Positions 8,666 through 16,640 of a DNA stretch of 64,000 nucleotides are shown in pieces (position 1 is the stretch's first letter; each line of letters starts with the position of its first letter). The notes beneath the pieces are model-generated. The model saw only the letters and a list, made by a program, of their open reading frames with translations. It ran no database searches and was not told where the DNA came from. The translations under genes were made by a program, and so were the position numbers. Origin of the DNA: Lysinibacillus xylanilyticus (GTDB lineage Bacteria > Bacillota > Bacilli > Bacillales_A > Planococcaceae); NCBI RefSeq assembly GCF_001708185.1, contig NZ_MDDN01000004.1, positions 248,001-312,000 of the forward strand. Reading direction: 5' to 3'.

Positions 8666-9829
8666 ATGCAATTTTCAGAAAGAATTTTAAAAACCCCATC
8701 TTCATTCATCCGAAATATTTTGAAAGTAACTGATGCAGAGGATGTCATTTCCTTTGCAGGGGGTCTTCCTAACCCAATCTCGTTCCCGATTGATGCGTTA
8801 CAGGCATCTGCGAACCATGCCATTGCTGAAAATGGCAGTCGTCTATTCCAATATTCATCTACGCAGGGTTATGCGCCTTTACGTGAATACATCGCTGCAA
8901 AATATCAACGTGTACACGGACTAGACATCCATGCTGACGATGTATTTATTACTACAGGCTCACAACAGGCTCTTGAATTAATTGGGAAAGTACTAATTAA
9001 CAAAGGTGATGGCATTATTATTGAAGAACCTGGTTATTTAGGTGCCATTCAAGCCTTCACATTAAGTGAACCTACATTTTATGGAGTAACTCTCGAAAAT
9101 GATGGCTTAAACTTAGAAGAATTAGAGAAAGCCCTTCAGCAACCAAATGTAAAATTCATTTATACAGTACCAAACTTCCAAAACCCAACAGGACTAACGT
9201 ATTCTAAAGAAAAACGTCAGCAAATTTACGAAATCATTTCAAAATACGATGTAGCGTTAATCGAGGATGACCCATATGGAGAATTACGCTTCGAAGGTGA
9301 GCCACTACCATACATTGGTGCTGGTAAATTAGAAAATAGTATTTTGCTAGGTTCTTTCTCTAAAACAGTCACACCAGGAATGCGTCTTGGCTTTATCATT
9401 ACAAAAAATAAAGAATTAATGCAGCATATTGAAACAGCCAAGCAAGCAACTGACCTACACACAAATATTTTCTCTCAATATGTCATTTATGATTATTTAG
9501 CAAACAATGACTATACGGAGCATGTCCAAAAAATTAAAGCATTATATCAAAATCAAGCACAGGCAATGCTAGATGCGATGGAAGAGTTCTTCCCTGCACA
9601 TGTGGACTACACACGACCTGAAGGTGGAATGTTCATTTGGGCTACAATGAACAATGGAGCATCATCCTTAGATATTTTCCATAAAGCAATGGAGCAAAAA
9701 GTTGCTTTCGTACCTGGCGACCCATTCTACACTTCGAAAACGAATGTGAATACAATGCGACTAAACTATACAAATGCAACACCAGAAGTGATCCGTGAAG
9801 GTATTAAACGTTTAGGTAGTATTTTATAA
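8666..9829 (+). CDS. PLP-dependent aminotransferase, class I/II
   Basis: A 387-residue fold-type I aminotransferase. It shows the N-terminal ISFAGGLPNP motif typical of the 2-aminoadipate/aromatic aminotransferase (LysN/AraT) group, TTGSQQAL for phosphate binding, NFQNPTG (the Asn that contacts the pyridine), IEDDPYG with the Asp that protonates the ring nitrogen, and SFSKTVTPGMRLGF with the Schiff-base lysine. It probably transfers amino groups from an aliphatic or aromatic amino acid to 2-oxoglutarate; the exact substrate cannot be read from sequence. ATG 8666 has AAAGGA upstream. It is divergent from the MocR regulator and shares its operator, so the two form a regulator/target pair. A strong terminator follows. 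Confidence 0.88.
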   Translation: MQFSERILKTPSSFIRNILKVTDAEDVISFAGGLPNPISFPIDALQASANHAIAENGSRLFQYSSTQGYAPLREYIAAKYQRVHGLDIHADDVFITTGSQQALELIGKVLINKGDGIIIEEPGYLGAIQAFTLSEPTFYGVTLENDGLNLEELEKALQQPNVKFIYTVPNFQNPTGLTYSKEKRQQIYEIISKYDVALIEDDPYGELRFEGEPLPYIGAGKLENSILLGSFSKTVTPGMRLGFIITKNKELMQHIETAKQATDLHTNIFSQYVIYDYLANNDYTEHVQKIKALYQNQAQAMLDAMEEFFPAHVDYTRPEGGMFIWATMNNGASSLDIFHKAMEQKVAFVPGDPFYTSKTNVNTMRLNYTNATPEVIREGIKRLGSIL

Positions 9830-9840
9830 TCAAAACAAGA

Positions 9841-9880
9841 GAAAACCGTATGAGCGCTTTTGAACGCTTGTACGGTTTTC
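9841..9880 (+). terminator. Intrinsic terminator after the aminotransferase
   Basis: GAAAACCGTA pairs with TACGGTTTTC, with an inner GAGCG/CGCTT pairing that closes the loop. Confidence 0.8.
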
Positions 9881-9901
9881 TACATTATACAGGATAATAG
9901 A

Positions 9902-10025
9902 TGGTCATACTTAATCGTGTTAAAAGGCATAGTAGGTGTAATCAGTACATTCAGTTGGACCTTATTTGGTTCAGCTTTTCAAGCAGTACCAGCAACCGTT
10001 TAATATCGTGATGGCGCTTTTATGA
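9902..10025 (+). pseudogene. Frameshifted C-terminal remnant of a LysE-family exporter
   Basis: One frame gives LIVLKGIVGVISTFSW then TLFGSAFQ, and the overlapping next frame at 9999 continues as FNIVMALL and stops. Together these look like the last membrane helices of LysE/RhtB amino-acid exporters, which often have an SxWxxFGxxFQ segment followed by FNxxMALLL. No upstream part of the gene remains. Calling it LysE family is recognition from memory, not a search. Confidence 0.5.
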
Positions 10026-10079
10026 GTGTGTAGTGCCATTTCAATTCTCATTCATTCATAGTTTTGTACAACGTAAAAA

Positions 10080-10116
10080 CAACCCTCTTCGACGCGATAG
10101 CGCACAAAGAGGGTTG
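10080..10116 (-). terminator. Terminator of the 40-residue protein gene
   Basis: CAACCCTCTT pairs perfectly with AAGAGGGTTG. On the minus strand a T-run follows (GTTTTTACG). It lies just past the stop of the small gene at 10137. Confidence 0.8.
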
Positions 10117-10136
10117 CTGATCTTTCACTACTTATA

Positions 10137-10259
10137 TTATTTTGTATATGTTAAAACGGCATTTTTTTTGAATTTAGCTAAAGCTTGTGTTGCCTCATTT
10201 TTGTTTGTATACTCAAAAATTCGAACGTCCTTTTTATCAAATACTGTAATAACCCACAT
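10137..10259 (-). CDS. Small conserved-looking protein, 40 residues
   Basis: A 40-residue product beginning MWVITVFDKKDVRIFEY and ending KFKKNAVLTYTK. The pattern beta, beta, helix (TNKNEATQALAKF), beta resembles small uncharacterised Bacillales proteins. I take ATG 10259 as the start because GGAAGGGAGA lies about 8 bases upstream; the longer frame to 10337 lacks a site. A dedicated terminator follows, which supports a real gene. No function can be assigned. The gap from 10260 to 10560 upstream holds nothing recognisable beyond AT-rich sequence. Confidence 0.6.
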   Translation of the reverse strand: MWVITVFDKKDVRIFEYTNKNEATQALAKFKKNAVLTYTK

Positions 10260-10560
10260 TAATAAAATCTCCCTTCCAACTCGTTTTTGTAATATAACAA
10301 TCAATGAAAATCGTGCTACTTTTTCTAACTGTATCACAACAACCTCTTGCTCAATTCTTATTTTACACCGATTTTTTTAAAAAGAAAGCATTATGTGAAG
10401 CCCTTCACAAACTGTTCAATTTCAAAACGCTTTCATTGAACAATTTGTGAAAACCTAAATTTTCAAGGTATAAAAACAATCTTTATACCGTTTCAATATT
10501 GTCTATCCGTCGTTCGGGGTACACTATCGATTACTTTCTCCTTTCTTATCCGTTCAATAC

Positions 10561-10606
10561 AAAAAAACCGTATGTACGCCTTTTCCACGACGCACATACG
10601 GCTTTT
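10561..10606 (-). terminator. Terminator of the biotin operon
   Basis: CCGTATGT pairs with ACATACGG around a GTACGCC...GACGCAC loop. On the minus strand a run of seven T follows. It is 54 bases past the bioB stop. Confidence 0.85.
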
Positions 10607-10659
10607 CAATTTCGATGATAATTAAGTAGTAGTAGTAAATTTTATTTCATAAGTTTTAT

Positions 10660-11655
10660 TTAGCAGAACGCTTCTTCTTGCTTCGCTGATAATTCAATTT
10701 CAAAGCCTAAATCCTCAAGCATACGATAATCACTGTTTGCTTCTTGACCTTCAGTTGTTAAGTAATCCCCTACAAAGATACTGTTTGCTGCATATAGACC
10801 TAGTGGCTGAAGTGACCCAAGATTGACTTCGCGACCACCAGAAATACGAATTTCTTTTGTTGGATTAATATAACGGAACAACGCTAAAACCTTTAAACAA
10901 TAGCGTGGATTTAATTCTTTCGTTCCTTCTAGTTTCGTACCGTCAATCGCGTTTAAGAAGTTGACAGGAATAGAATCCGCGTCTAATTGATGAAGTGCAC
11001 GTGCAATATTCACGACATCCTCTTTTGTTTCTTTCATACCGATAATGGCACCTGAGCAAGGTGATATTCCATGCTTTTTCGCAATCTCAACCGTATTTAC
11101 ACGGTCCTCATACGTATGGGACGTAGTAATATAGGAGTGATGTCGTTCAGATGTATTTAAGTTATGGTTGTAACGGTCTACCCCCGCTTCTTTTAATTGC
11201 TGTGCCTGTTCTTCTTTTAATAAGCCAAGACAGGCACATACTTTTAAGCCATACTTTTCTTTAATTTCTGACACAGCCTCACTTACGACATTGACATCCT
11301 TTCGAGTTGGCCCACGACCACTTGCTACGATGCAATAAGTACCAATTTTATTGTCAAATGCTCGTTTTGCCCCCGCTAAAATTTCCTCTTTCGTAATGAA
11401 TGGATATTTGTCAATCGGAGCTGTTGATTTAGATGACTGTGAACAATAGCCACAATCCTCTGGGCAATAACCGCTCTTAGCATTCATAATCATATTTAAT
11501 TTTACTTTTTTCCCATAATAGTGCTTACGAATGGCAAAGGCTCCGTCCATCACCTTCAAAAGCTCATCATCGTCACTATTTAAAATAGCAAGAGCCTCCT
11601 CATTGCTAATGATCTTCCCCTCAATAACTTCCTCTGCTAATTGTAACCAATTCAT
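10660..11655 (-). CDS. bioB: Biotin synthase
   Basis: A 331-residue radical SAM enzyme that inserts sulfur into dethiobiotin, the last step of biotin synthesis. CPEDCGYCSQSS holds the CxxxCxxC cysteines for the SAM-binding 4Fe-4S cluster. Later segments YNHNLNTS, GRGPT and RISGGREVNLG are typical of BioB and include the Arg that ligates the 2Fe-2S cluster. ATG 11655 has GAGGGAG upstream; the longer frame to 11700 lacks a site. It is the last gene of bioD-bioA-bioY-bioB but is separated from bioY by about 340 bases filled with a dispersed repeat element, so it may also have its own promoter or be partly uncoupled. Confidence 0.97.
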   Translation of the reverse strand: MNWLQLAEEVIEGKIISNEEALAILNSDDDELLKVMDGAFAIRKHYYGKKVKLNMIMNAKSGYCPEDCGYCSQSSKSTAPIDKYPFITKEEILAGAKRAFDNKIGTYCIVASGRGPTRKDVNVVSEAVSEIKEKYGLKVCACLGLLKEEQAQQLKEAGVDRYNHNLNTSERHHSYITTSHTYEDRVNTVEIAKKHGISPCSGAIIGMKETKEDVVNIARALHQLDADSIPVNFLNAIDGTKLEGTKELNPRYCLKVLALFRYINPTKEIRISGGREVNLGSLQPLGLYAANSIFVGDYLTTEGQEANSDYRMLEDLGFEIELSAKQEEAFC

Positions 11656-11689
11656 TAGACATTCTCCCTCTCTACTTGTACAATCTATC

Positions 11690-12000
11690 AAATATGCCAC
11701 GGCATAATTGCGTCCGGAATCGGCTTTGTGCTTAGGCCTGCAGATGTTTTTTGTGCGAAAGCGCAGTGCTAACGTATCGGCAGCAGCAGCATGATGCAGG
11801 TCAGTTAGCCGTTATCGCATGGATGCGATGGTTTTGGGCTAACATCCCCTAAGTATTCCTTTCCGATTCCGTGACATCCGCCGGAGGCTATAACTTATTT
11901 CAGCTAATGTTGGATATCCGCTAAAAAACAACTTAAATCTGCATTTATCTCTCCACCTATAGAGGTGGGAGACTTCTGTAGCTGACGCTTTGCTTTCGCT
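11690..12000. repeat. Dispersed intergenic element, copy 1 (upstream of bioB)
   Basis: The edge near bioB has a GGCATAATTGCGTCCGGA core. Further in are TCCGTGACATCCGCCGGAGG, GGATATCCGCT and an inverted repeat TCTCCACCTATAGAGGTGG. The same modules recur in the same order at 22328-22530, and the core recurs at 35086 and 41675. One unit of the GTGCGAAAGCG repeat (about 11755-11800) is embedded here. It contains no coding frame of note. Confidence 0.7.
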
Positions 12001-12583
12001 ACAAAAGAGATTTGCTGAAAGAAGGTATTGCCCTTGCTGAATTAAATACTTTGTAAAGTCGCTCAGCCAGAAGTGCAGAAGCGATTGCTAAGCAAAAATC
12101 TGCAACAATACTGTTTAAAAAGCCAACTAAGAAAATATGTGACCAGCTAGTTTCCATGTGTAACCAGAAATTCAAAGACACATATAAATATGGAACTGCC
12201 ACCGCATAAATAACGATAAGCCCGACAATATTTGCACCGATAAAATGTTTTTTCGTTGGAGTATCCACTCTTTCAATGATGAAACCAATGACTAAAGCTG
12301 CCAGTGCAAAGCCAATAAGATAACCAAATGTTGGTTGCAGTACATAGGTGATGCCTCCACCTTGTGTAAAAACGGGCAAGCCAACTAAACCAACGCCTAT
12401 ATAGACGAGCTGACTTTGAAATCCATTGCGACTGCCGAGCAAGCAACCTGCTAAAAAAACAAAGACAATTTGTAGTGTAAAGGGCACTACAGGTAGCGGT
12501 ATTTTAATAAACGCCCCGATTGCGGTTAAAGCGGCAAACAGCGCAATCATGACAAGTGACAGTGTTGATTGTCGTTTGAACAA
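11999..12583 (-). CDS. bioY: Biotin transporter BioY (ECF S-component)
   Basis: A 194-residue membrane protein with six hydrophobic segments, the substrate-binding S-component of an energy-coupling-factor biotin importer. Family features include the early [11 protein letters not shown] segment and [18 protein letters not shown]. Its partners EcfA/A'/T are not in this window and are usually shared. The reading frame is open from a GTG at 12598, but TTG 12583 is the better start because GGGAGGG lies 7 bases before it. It overlaps the bioA end by 37 bases, which implies translational coupling. Placement inside the synthesis operon means import and synthesis answer to the same BirA signal. The C-terminal tail extends into repeat-like sequence and may be variable. 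Confidence 0.93.
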   Translation of the reverse strand: MFKRQSTLSLVMIALFAALTAIGAFIKIPLPVVPFTLQIVFVFLAGCLLGSRNGFQSQLVYIGVGLVGLPVFTQGGGITYVLQPTFGYLIGFALAALVIGFIIERVDTPTKKHFIGANIVGLIVIYAVAVPYLYVSLNFWLHMETSWSHIFLVGFLNSIVADFCLAIASALLAERLYKVFNSARAIPSFSKSLL

Positions 12584-13953
12584 ACTACTCCCTCCCACTC
12601 CTCAAAAAATTGCATAAGCGTTTCTTTTGTTGTATCAATCATAAAACGCATTTCATCATCAGATATAATGTAAGGAGGCATGAAATATAATATATTGCCA
12701 AGAGGACGAATCAGTAAGCCTTTCTCTAAAGCACGTTTATAGATTTGATAACCGATACGTTCTTCACTTGGAAGTGGCTCCTTTGTTTCACGATTGGCGA
12801 CTAGTTCAATAGCGCCAACTAACCCTACCTGTCGATATTCGCCAACAAATGGCAATTGTTCAAATGCCTGCATAGCTAGCTTTCGCATACGTTCACCCTT
12901 GTTTTGTACAATGTCGATCACACGCTCCTCTTCAAACATTGTTAAAACTTCTAGAGCTACTCGACAAGCCAGTGTATTACCAGAATAGCTATGAGAGTGT
13001 AAAAACGCTTTCATCGTGCCATAATCATCATAAAAAGCGTTGTAAACAGCGTCAGTCGTTAATACAGCGGATAGTGGCAAATAACCACCTGTTAAACCTT
13101 TTGACAAGCACATAAAATCTGGAGCAATATCTGCTTGCTCACAGGCAAATAGTGTACCTGTACGCCCAAAACCAACTGCAATTTCATCTGCGATTAAATG
13201 AATATCGTATTTTGTACAAAGCTCTCGTAATCGCTTCAAATAGATTGGAGGGTACATTTTCATACCCGCTGCCGCTTGAATTAGTGGCTCAATAATAACT
13301 GCGGTAATTTCTTCATGATGCTGATGAAGCTCTTCTTCAACAAATTGTATACATTGGGCATGACAGCTTTCAGGCTTCTCTTTGAAAGGACATCGGAAGC
13401 AATCTGGCCCCTGTGCACGCACCGTATCCAATAATAGTGGCTGATATACTTCGTTATACAACCCTACCCCTCCAACAGATAAGGCACCAAGTGTTTCACC
13501 GTGATAAGCATCCGTTAAAGCTAAAAACCGCTTTTTCGTTGTTTTTCCAGTTTGCATATGATACTGAAAACTCATTTTTAGTGCGACCTCTATAGCTGAT
13601 GAGCCGTTGTCTGCAAAAAATACTTTATTTAAACCATCCGGCGTTAAGGCTACTAATTTTTCTGCCACCTTAATCGCAGGTTCATGTGAAAAGTTCGCAA
13701 AAATCGCATGTTCTAATGTAAATGCTTGATCACTTAATGCCTGACTAATACGAGGATTCGCATGTCCAAACAAATTAACCCACCAAGAAGATACGGCGTC
13801 TAAATAGCGATGATTATTTTCATCGTAAAGCCAAACACCTTGTCCTTTTTTAAGTACAATAGGCGGAAATTGCTCATAGTCCTTCATTTGTGAGCATGGA
13901 TGCCAGACATGTTGTAAATCTCTTTTCTGCAATTCAGTTAATGCTTGTTTCAT
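12547..13953 (-). CDS. bioA: Adenosylmethionine-8-amino-7-oxononanoate aminotransferase
   Basis: A 468-residue class III PLP aminotransferase that makes 7,8-diaminopelargonate from 8-amino-7-oxononanoate (KAPA). The N-terminal [13 protein letters not shown] and the [10 protein letters not shown] segment are distinctive of Bio[14 protein letters not shown] holds the PLP aspartate, and [15 protein letters not shown] holds the Schiff-base lysine. ATG 13953 is chosen to match the family N-terminus; the frame is open to 14052, but that part lies within bioD. It overlaps bioD by 20 bases. The KAPA-forming enzyme bioF and the pimelate-supply genes (bioW, bioI) are not in this operon. Confidence 0.96.
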   Translation of the reverse strand: MKQALTELQKRDLQHVWHPCSQMKDYEQFPPIVLKKGQGVWLYDENNHRYLDAVSSWWVNLFGHANPRISQALSDQAFTLEHAIFANFSHEPAIKVAEKLVALTPDGLNKVFFADNGSSAIEVALKMSFQYHMQTGKTTKKRFLALTDAYHGETLGALSVGGVGLYNEVYQPLLLDTVRAQGPDCFRCPFKEKPESCHAQCIQFVEEELHQHHEEITAVIIEPLIQAAAGMKMYPPIYLKRLRELCTKYDIHLIADEIAVGFGRTGTLFACEQADIAPDFMCLSKGLTGGYLPLSAVLTTDAVYNAFYDDYGTMKAFLHSHSYSGNTLACRVALEVLTMFEEERVIDIVQNKGERMRKLAMQAFEQLPFVGEYRQVGLVGAIELVANRETKEPLPSEERIGYQIYKRALEKGLLIRPLGNILYFMPPYIISDDEMRFMIDTTKETLMQFFEEWEGVVCSNDNQHCHLS

Positions 13954-14638
13954 AGTTGACCAGCCTTTCAAACAAAGATGTACCCGAAATGGAATAGTCA
14001 ACAGCTTGTGAAATATCTGGAAGCTTTGGAATCGTCGCATATGGTAAATCATGATGTTGTAGAATCGTTTTCACATTATCTTGTTCCATCTTACTGCCTG
14101 TGTCTCCATTAAATACAATGCCAAGAACCTCAACATTTCGAGTATGTAAAGCCTCGAGAGTTAGCAAGGTATGGTTAATCATTCCTAGTGTTGTTCGTGT
14201 GACAATAACAACTGGAAGCTTACTTTGAACGATTACATCAAGGAGAGTATTTTCTCCAAATGTATCCAATGGAACAAAAAGTCCCCCTGCTCCCTCACAA
14301 ATCACGACATCGTTTGATTGCTGTAACTTCTGAATTTGCTGTAATAAATGCTCCACATTAATTTGCTGGCCCTCCAGTTGCGCAGCAAAATGTGGTGATG
14401 CGGCTTCCTTAAACGAATAGCCATTTAAATTTTCTGGCTCCAGTCTTTGTAATGAATACTTTTCATACATTGCTGTATCGTAGTAATAGCAATGCCCATT
14501 CTCATGTATCTCGCCCGTTTGCACAGGCTTGTAAGGCGTGACTTGTAGATTATGCTGCTGTAATTGTCGCATCAGTAATGTGGTGATAACCGTTTTACCG
14601 ACATCTGTATCTGTCCCTACAACCCAAAAATGTTGCAT
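13934..14638 (-). CDS. bioD: Dethiobiotin synthetase
   Basis: A 234-residue ATP-dependent carboxylase that closes the ureido ring of dethiobiotin from diaminopelargonate and CO2. The N-terminal [15 protein letters not shown] is the P-loop, KPVQTG binds substrate, and [11 protein letters not shown] is the second conserved loop. It is the first gene of the operon, with ATG 14638 behind AAAGGGGGAGG. The BirA-type palindrome at 14658-14685 lies just upstream, so transcription should be shut off by biotinyl-AMP-loaded BirA. The frame ends inside bioA, which suggests coupled translation. Confidence 0.96.
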   Translation of the reverse strand: MQHFWVVGTDTDVGKTVITTLLMRQLQQHNLQVTPYKPVQTGEIHENGHCYYYDTAMYEKYSLQRLEPENLNGYSFKEAASPHFAAQLEGQQINVEHLLQQIQKLQQSNDVVICEGAGGLFVPLDTFGENTLLDVIVQSKLPVVIVTRTTLGMINHTLLTLEALHTRNVEVLGIVFNGDTGSKMEQDNVKTILQHHDLPYATIPKLPDISQAVDYSISGTSLFERLVNYETSIN

Positions 14639-14657
14639 TGTTAACCTCCCCCTTTAA

Positions 14658-14685
14658 GTTAACTAATTACATTTCTAAAGTTAAC
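14658..14685 (-). promoter_or_regulatory. BirA (biotin) operator
   Basis: Two GTTAAC half sites at 14658-14663 and 14680-14685 are 16 bp apart, directly upstream of bioD. The known Bacillus BirA site has GTTAAC-type arms with the same spacing. A TTTACA hexamer about 15 bases further upstream could be the -35 element of the operon. Confidence 0.85.
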
Positions 14686-14793
14686 ACATATATTTTTATT
14701 TTGTAAATGCTATTTCCATATTTCTTCATAAACGATACTTTTCTTAACAAAAAATAAGGAATTTTGCGATAATTTAATAAGTTTTTAATTCAC

Positions 14794-14833
14794 AAAAAAC
14801 ACTAGGCTCTTACCTTGAGGTAAAAATCTAGTG
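14794..14833 (-). terminator. Orphan minus-strand terminator
   Basis: CACTAG (14800-14805) pairs with CTAGTG (14828-14833), with an inner TTACC/GGTAA stem. On the minus strand six T follow. No minus-strand gene ends here: the next 900 bases upstream hold a repeat array and a plus-strand gene. Confidence 0.6.
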
Positions 14834-14904
14834 CCATATTGTTAAAAAACTATATTTTGTCAATGATATTTGTCCAATTAAATAAAGTTTGGCTGTTCGG
14901 CAAT

Positions 14905-15170
14905 ACGAGGGGTTGATTTCCGTTCCGACTGGGCGCTTTGTGCTGTGCGAAAGTGGAGTGCTAACGAAGCGGCAGCAACAACTGTTTTCTGTGCGAAAGC
15001 GGAGTGTTAACGAAGCGGCAGCAACAACTGTTTTCTGTGCGAAAGCGGAGTGTTAACGAAGCGGCAGCAACAACTGTTTTCTGTGCGAAAGTGGAGTGTT
15101 AACGAAGCGGCAGCAACAACTGTTTTCTGTGCGAAAGTGGAGTGTTAACGAAGCGGCAGCAACAATATTT
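14905..15170. repeat. Tandem array A: five units, period 46 bp
   Basis: Units begin with GTGCGAAAG at 14945, 14991, 15037, 15083 and 15129. Each contains GTTAACGAAGCGGCAGCAAC. Compared with the other arrays in this window, the unit carries an extra block of about 10 bp (GAGTGTTAAC), which explains 46 instead of 36-37. The left flank has the GATTTCCGTTCCGACTGGGC module, and here the unit lies inverted relative to that flank. Confidence 0.9.
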
Positions 15171-15269
15171 CAACTGCGCGAAAAGGAAAGTATTTTTTCC
15201 GGATATTATCAAAAATTTAAAGGATTTCCTTCTTCGTTCGTAGTATTAAAACTAGACGGGGGTGGTTGT

Positions 15270-15734
15270 ATGTTTGGTATTTTTAAAGAATCAGAAAAGA
15301 TTATAGATACATATGAGCAAGTTGCTTTTATTTTAAAATACTTGCTCACATACGAGCTAAAAGACTTACCTATTCGTTATGAATTTTGGTATCGCGTGGC
15401 TATTCGTCAGGAAGAATTGCGAACATTAAATACTGAGCATCGAGCAAAGATTACGATGACTACAGCAGTAGGTCGCTTTCACAAAGCACAATATGAGGTA
15501 ACGAAACAACAATTGGCAAAGCTTGAGCGCCTCGCAGATATATATAAATCGTTTTGTATCGCGGAAGAACGAGAAGCATTAAACCATCGACTCCATTTCC
15601 AAAAGGAAGCGATTACGGAGCTATATGAGCATGTTCAAAATAAAGAGCTATTTCTATATTGTGATTCTGTACAGCAACAATTTTGGGATGCAGTCAGTGA
15701 AGATATATTAAATGCAATTGCCCACCTGGATTAG
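15270..15734 (+). CDS. Hypothetical helical protein, 154 residues
   Basis: I do not recognise the family. The product is rich in charged and aromatic residues and looks mostly helical, without signal peptide or membrane segment. The reading frame is open from 15096, but that part lies in the repeat array, so the start is taken as ATG 15270, where GGGGGTGG lies just upstream. A hairpin overlaps the stop codon. Codon use resembles the neighbouring genes. Immediately downstream is a decayed TetR-like fragment. It stands between the biotin operon and the ABC transporter genes and has no clear functional link to either. Confidence 0.55.
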   Translation: MFGIFKESEKIIDTYEQVAFILKYLLTYELKDLPIRYEFWYRVAIRQEELRTLNTEHRAKITMTTAVGRFHKAQYEVTKQQLAKLERLADIYKSFCIAEEREALNHRLHFQKEAITELYEHVQNKELFLYCDSVQQQFWDAVSEDILNAIAHLD

Positions 15735-15747
15735 CAGATGGGCAATT
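15716..15747 (+). terminator. Hairpin overlapping the stop codon of the 15270 gene
   Basis: AATTGCCCA pairs perfectly with TGGGCAATT, with the stop codon in the loop. There is no good T-run, so termination is uncertain. Confidence 0.45.
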
Positions 15748-15758
15748 TCCAGGTCTAT

Positions 15759-15962
15759 CTATTTTTCTATGAGTCTTCCTTTATCCATCTGTACAAGTCG
15801 ATAAAAACATTTAAAGGCTTCTCTTCTATAGCCATCGCGAAAACGATTCCTTCCTCCTACGTAATGGACAGTACTATAGCGCCTTTCCCCCTTGCAAATG
15901 ATATTCCACATATCTTTTGCGATATCCGCTTTCCTTTCTTCATGATTCACTATTTTTGGCAT
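15759..15962 (-). pseudogene. Decayed TetR-family regulator fragment
   Basis: The minus-strand frame begins MPKIVNHEERKADIAKDMW then NIICKG, which matches the usual N-terminus of TetR regulators of the kind MPKxVDHEERKxEIAxAxW. After about 24 residues the frame no longer resembles the family. An overlapping frame (GAIVLSIT, stop, EEGIVFAMAIEEKPLN) reads better, with its own stops. The ligand-binding domain is absent. The divergent membrane-protein gene at 16057 could have been its target. Confidence 0.5.
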
Positions 15963-16056
15963 ATCTTTATAATCTTTTTTAATACAATTGTTTTAATTAA
16001 AAACTTACGGTACTTTAATTACTATAACTGTATTAATTAAAGTTTGGAGGTTTTAT

Positions 16057-16581
16057 ATGATTGCCTGGATTATTACTGCGGAAATCGCCTTTTGGATTGT
16101 TATTATTCTAGGGCTTATTTGCAGATATGTTTTGAAAATGCCGAAACTGAGCATTTTCTTTTTTGCACTAACACCTGTTATAGATTTGTTACTTGTCACC
16201 CTCACTGCATTAGATTTAAAAGCAGGCACTTCCGCTTCTATATCTCACGGCATAGCAGCTATCTACATTGGGGTCTCCATAGCCTATGGTAAAACGATGA
16301 TTACATGGGCAGATGAAAAATTCCAACAATGGTTTTTAAAATCTGTCCATAAAAAAGAGCCATTGACTGGAATGGCAAAAGGTAAGCATGAAATGAAAAT
16401 GCTTGGACAGCATATTGTTGCCTTCATCATTGGTACTGGATTATTGTATGCTATGTCTCTTTTCGTTGGTTCAAATTCTGATACATCTCCCCTATTTCAA
16501 GTAATGAAAGTTTGGGGTATTGTCCTTGCGATTGATACTGCAATAAGCATTTCATATGTTTTATTCCCCAAAAAGAAATAA
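16057..16581 (+). CDS. Integral membrane protein, YmcC-like
   Basis: A 174-residue protein with about five hydrophobic helices: near residues 3-25, 30-50, 62-80, 118-140 and 150-168. A charged cytoplasmic loop (FQQWFLKSVHKKEPL) lies in the middle. It resembles the uncharacterised B. subtilis membrane protein YmcC in size and pattern; this is recognition without a search. ATG 16057 has GGAGG 8 bases upstream. An AT-rich gap with short inverted AATTAAA motifs separates it from the decayed TetR fragment, a typical divergent regulator/target layout. The function is unknown. Confidence 0.55.
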   Translation: MIAWIITAEIAFWIVIILGLICRYVLKMPKLSIFFFALTPVIDLLLVTLTALDLKAGTSASISHGIAAIYIGVSIAYGKTMITWADEKFQQWFLKSVHKKEPLTGMAKGKHEMKMLGQHIVAFIIGTGLLYAMSLFVGSNSDTSPLFQVMKVWGIVLAIDTAISISYVLFPKKK

Positions 16582-16640
16582 CTCAAATTTCGAAACATTT
16601 CTCCTCTTTATTCGTAAGTAAATAAAAGGAGAGGACGTTA

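Noticed and set aside
10033-10380. Plus-strand ORF of 115 residues opposite the 40-residue gene.
   Set aside because: It runs through a terminator hairpin, has no ribosome site, and is rich in Phe/Ser as expected for an antisense frame.
15096-15269. N-terminal extension of the 15270 gene into the repeat array.
   Set aside because: That part is array sequence, and a good ribosome site precedes the ATG at 15270.
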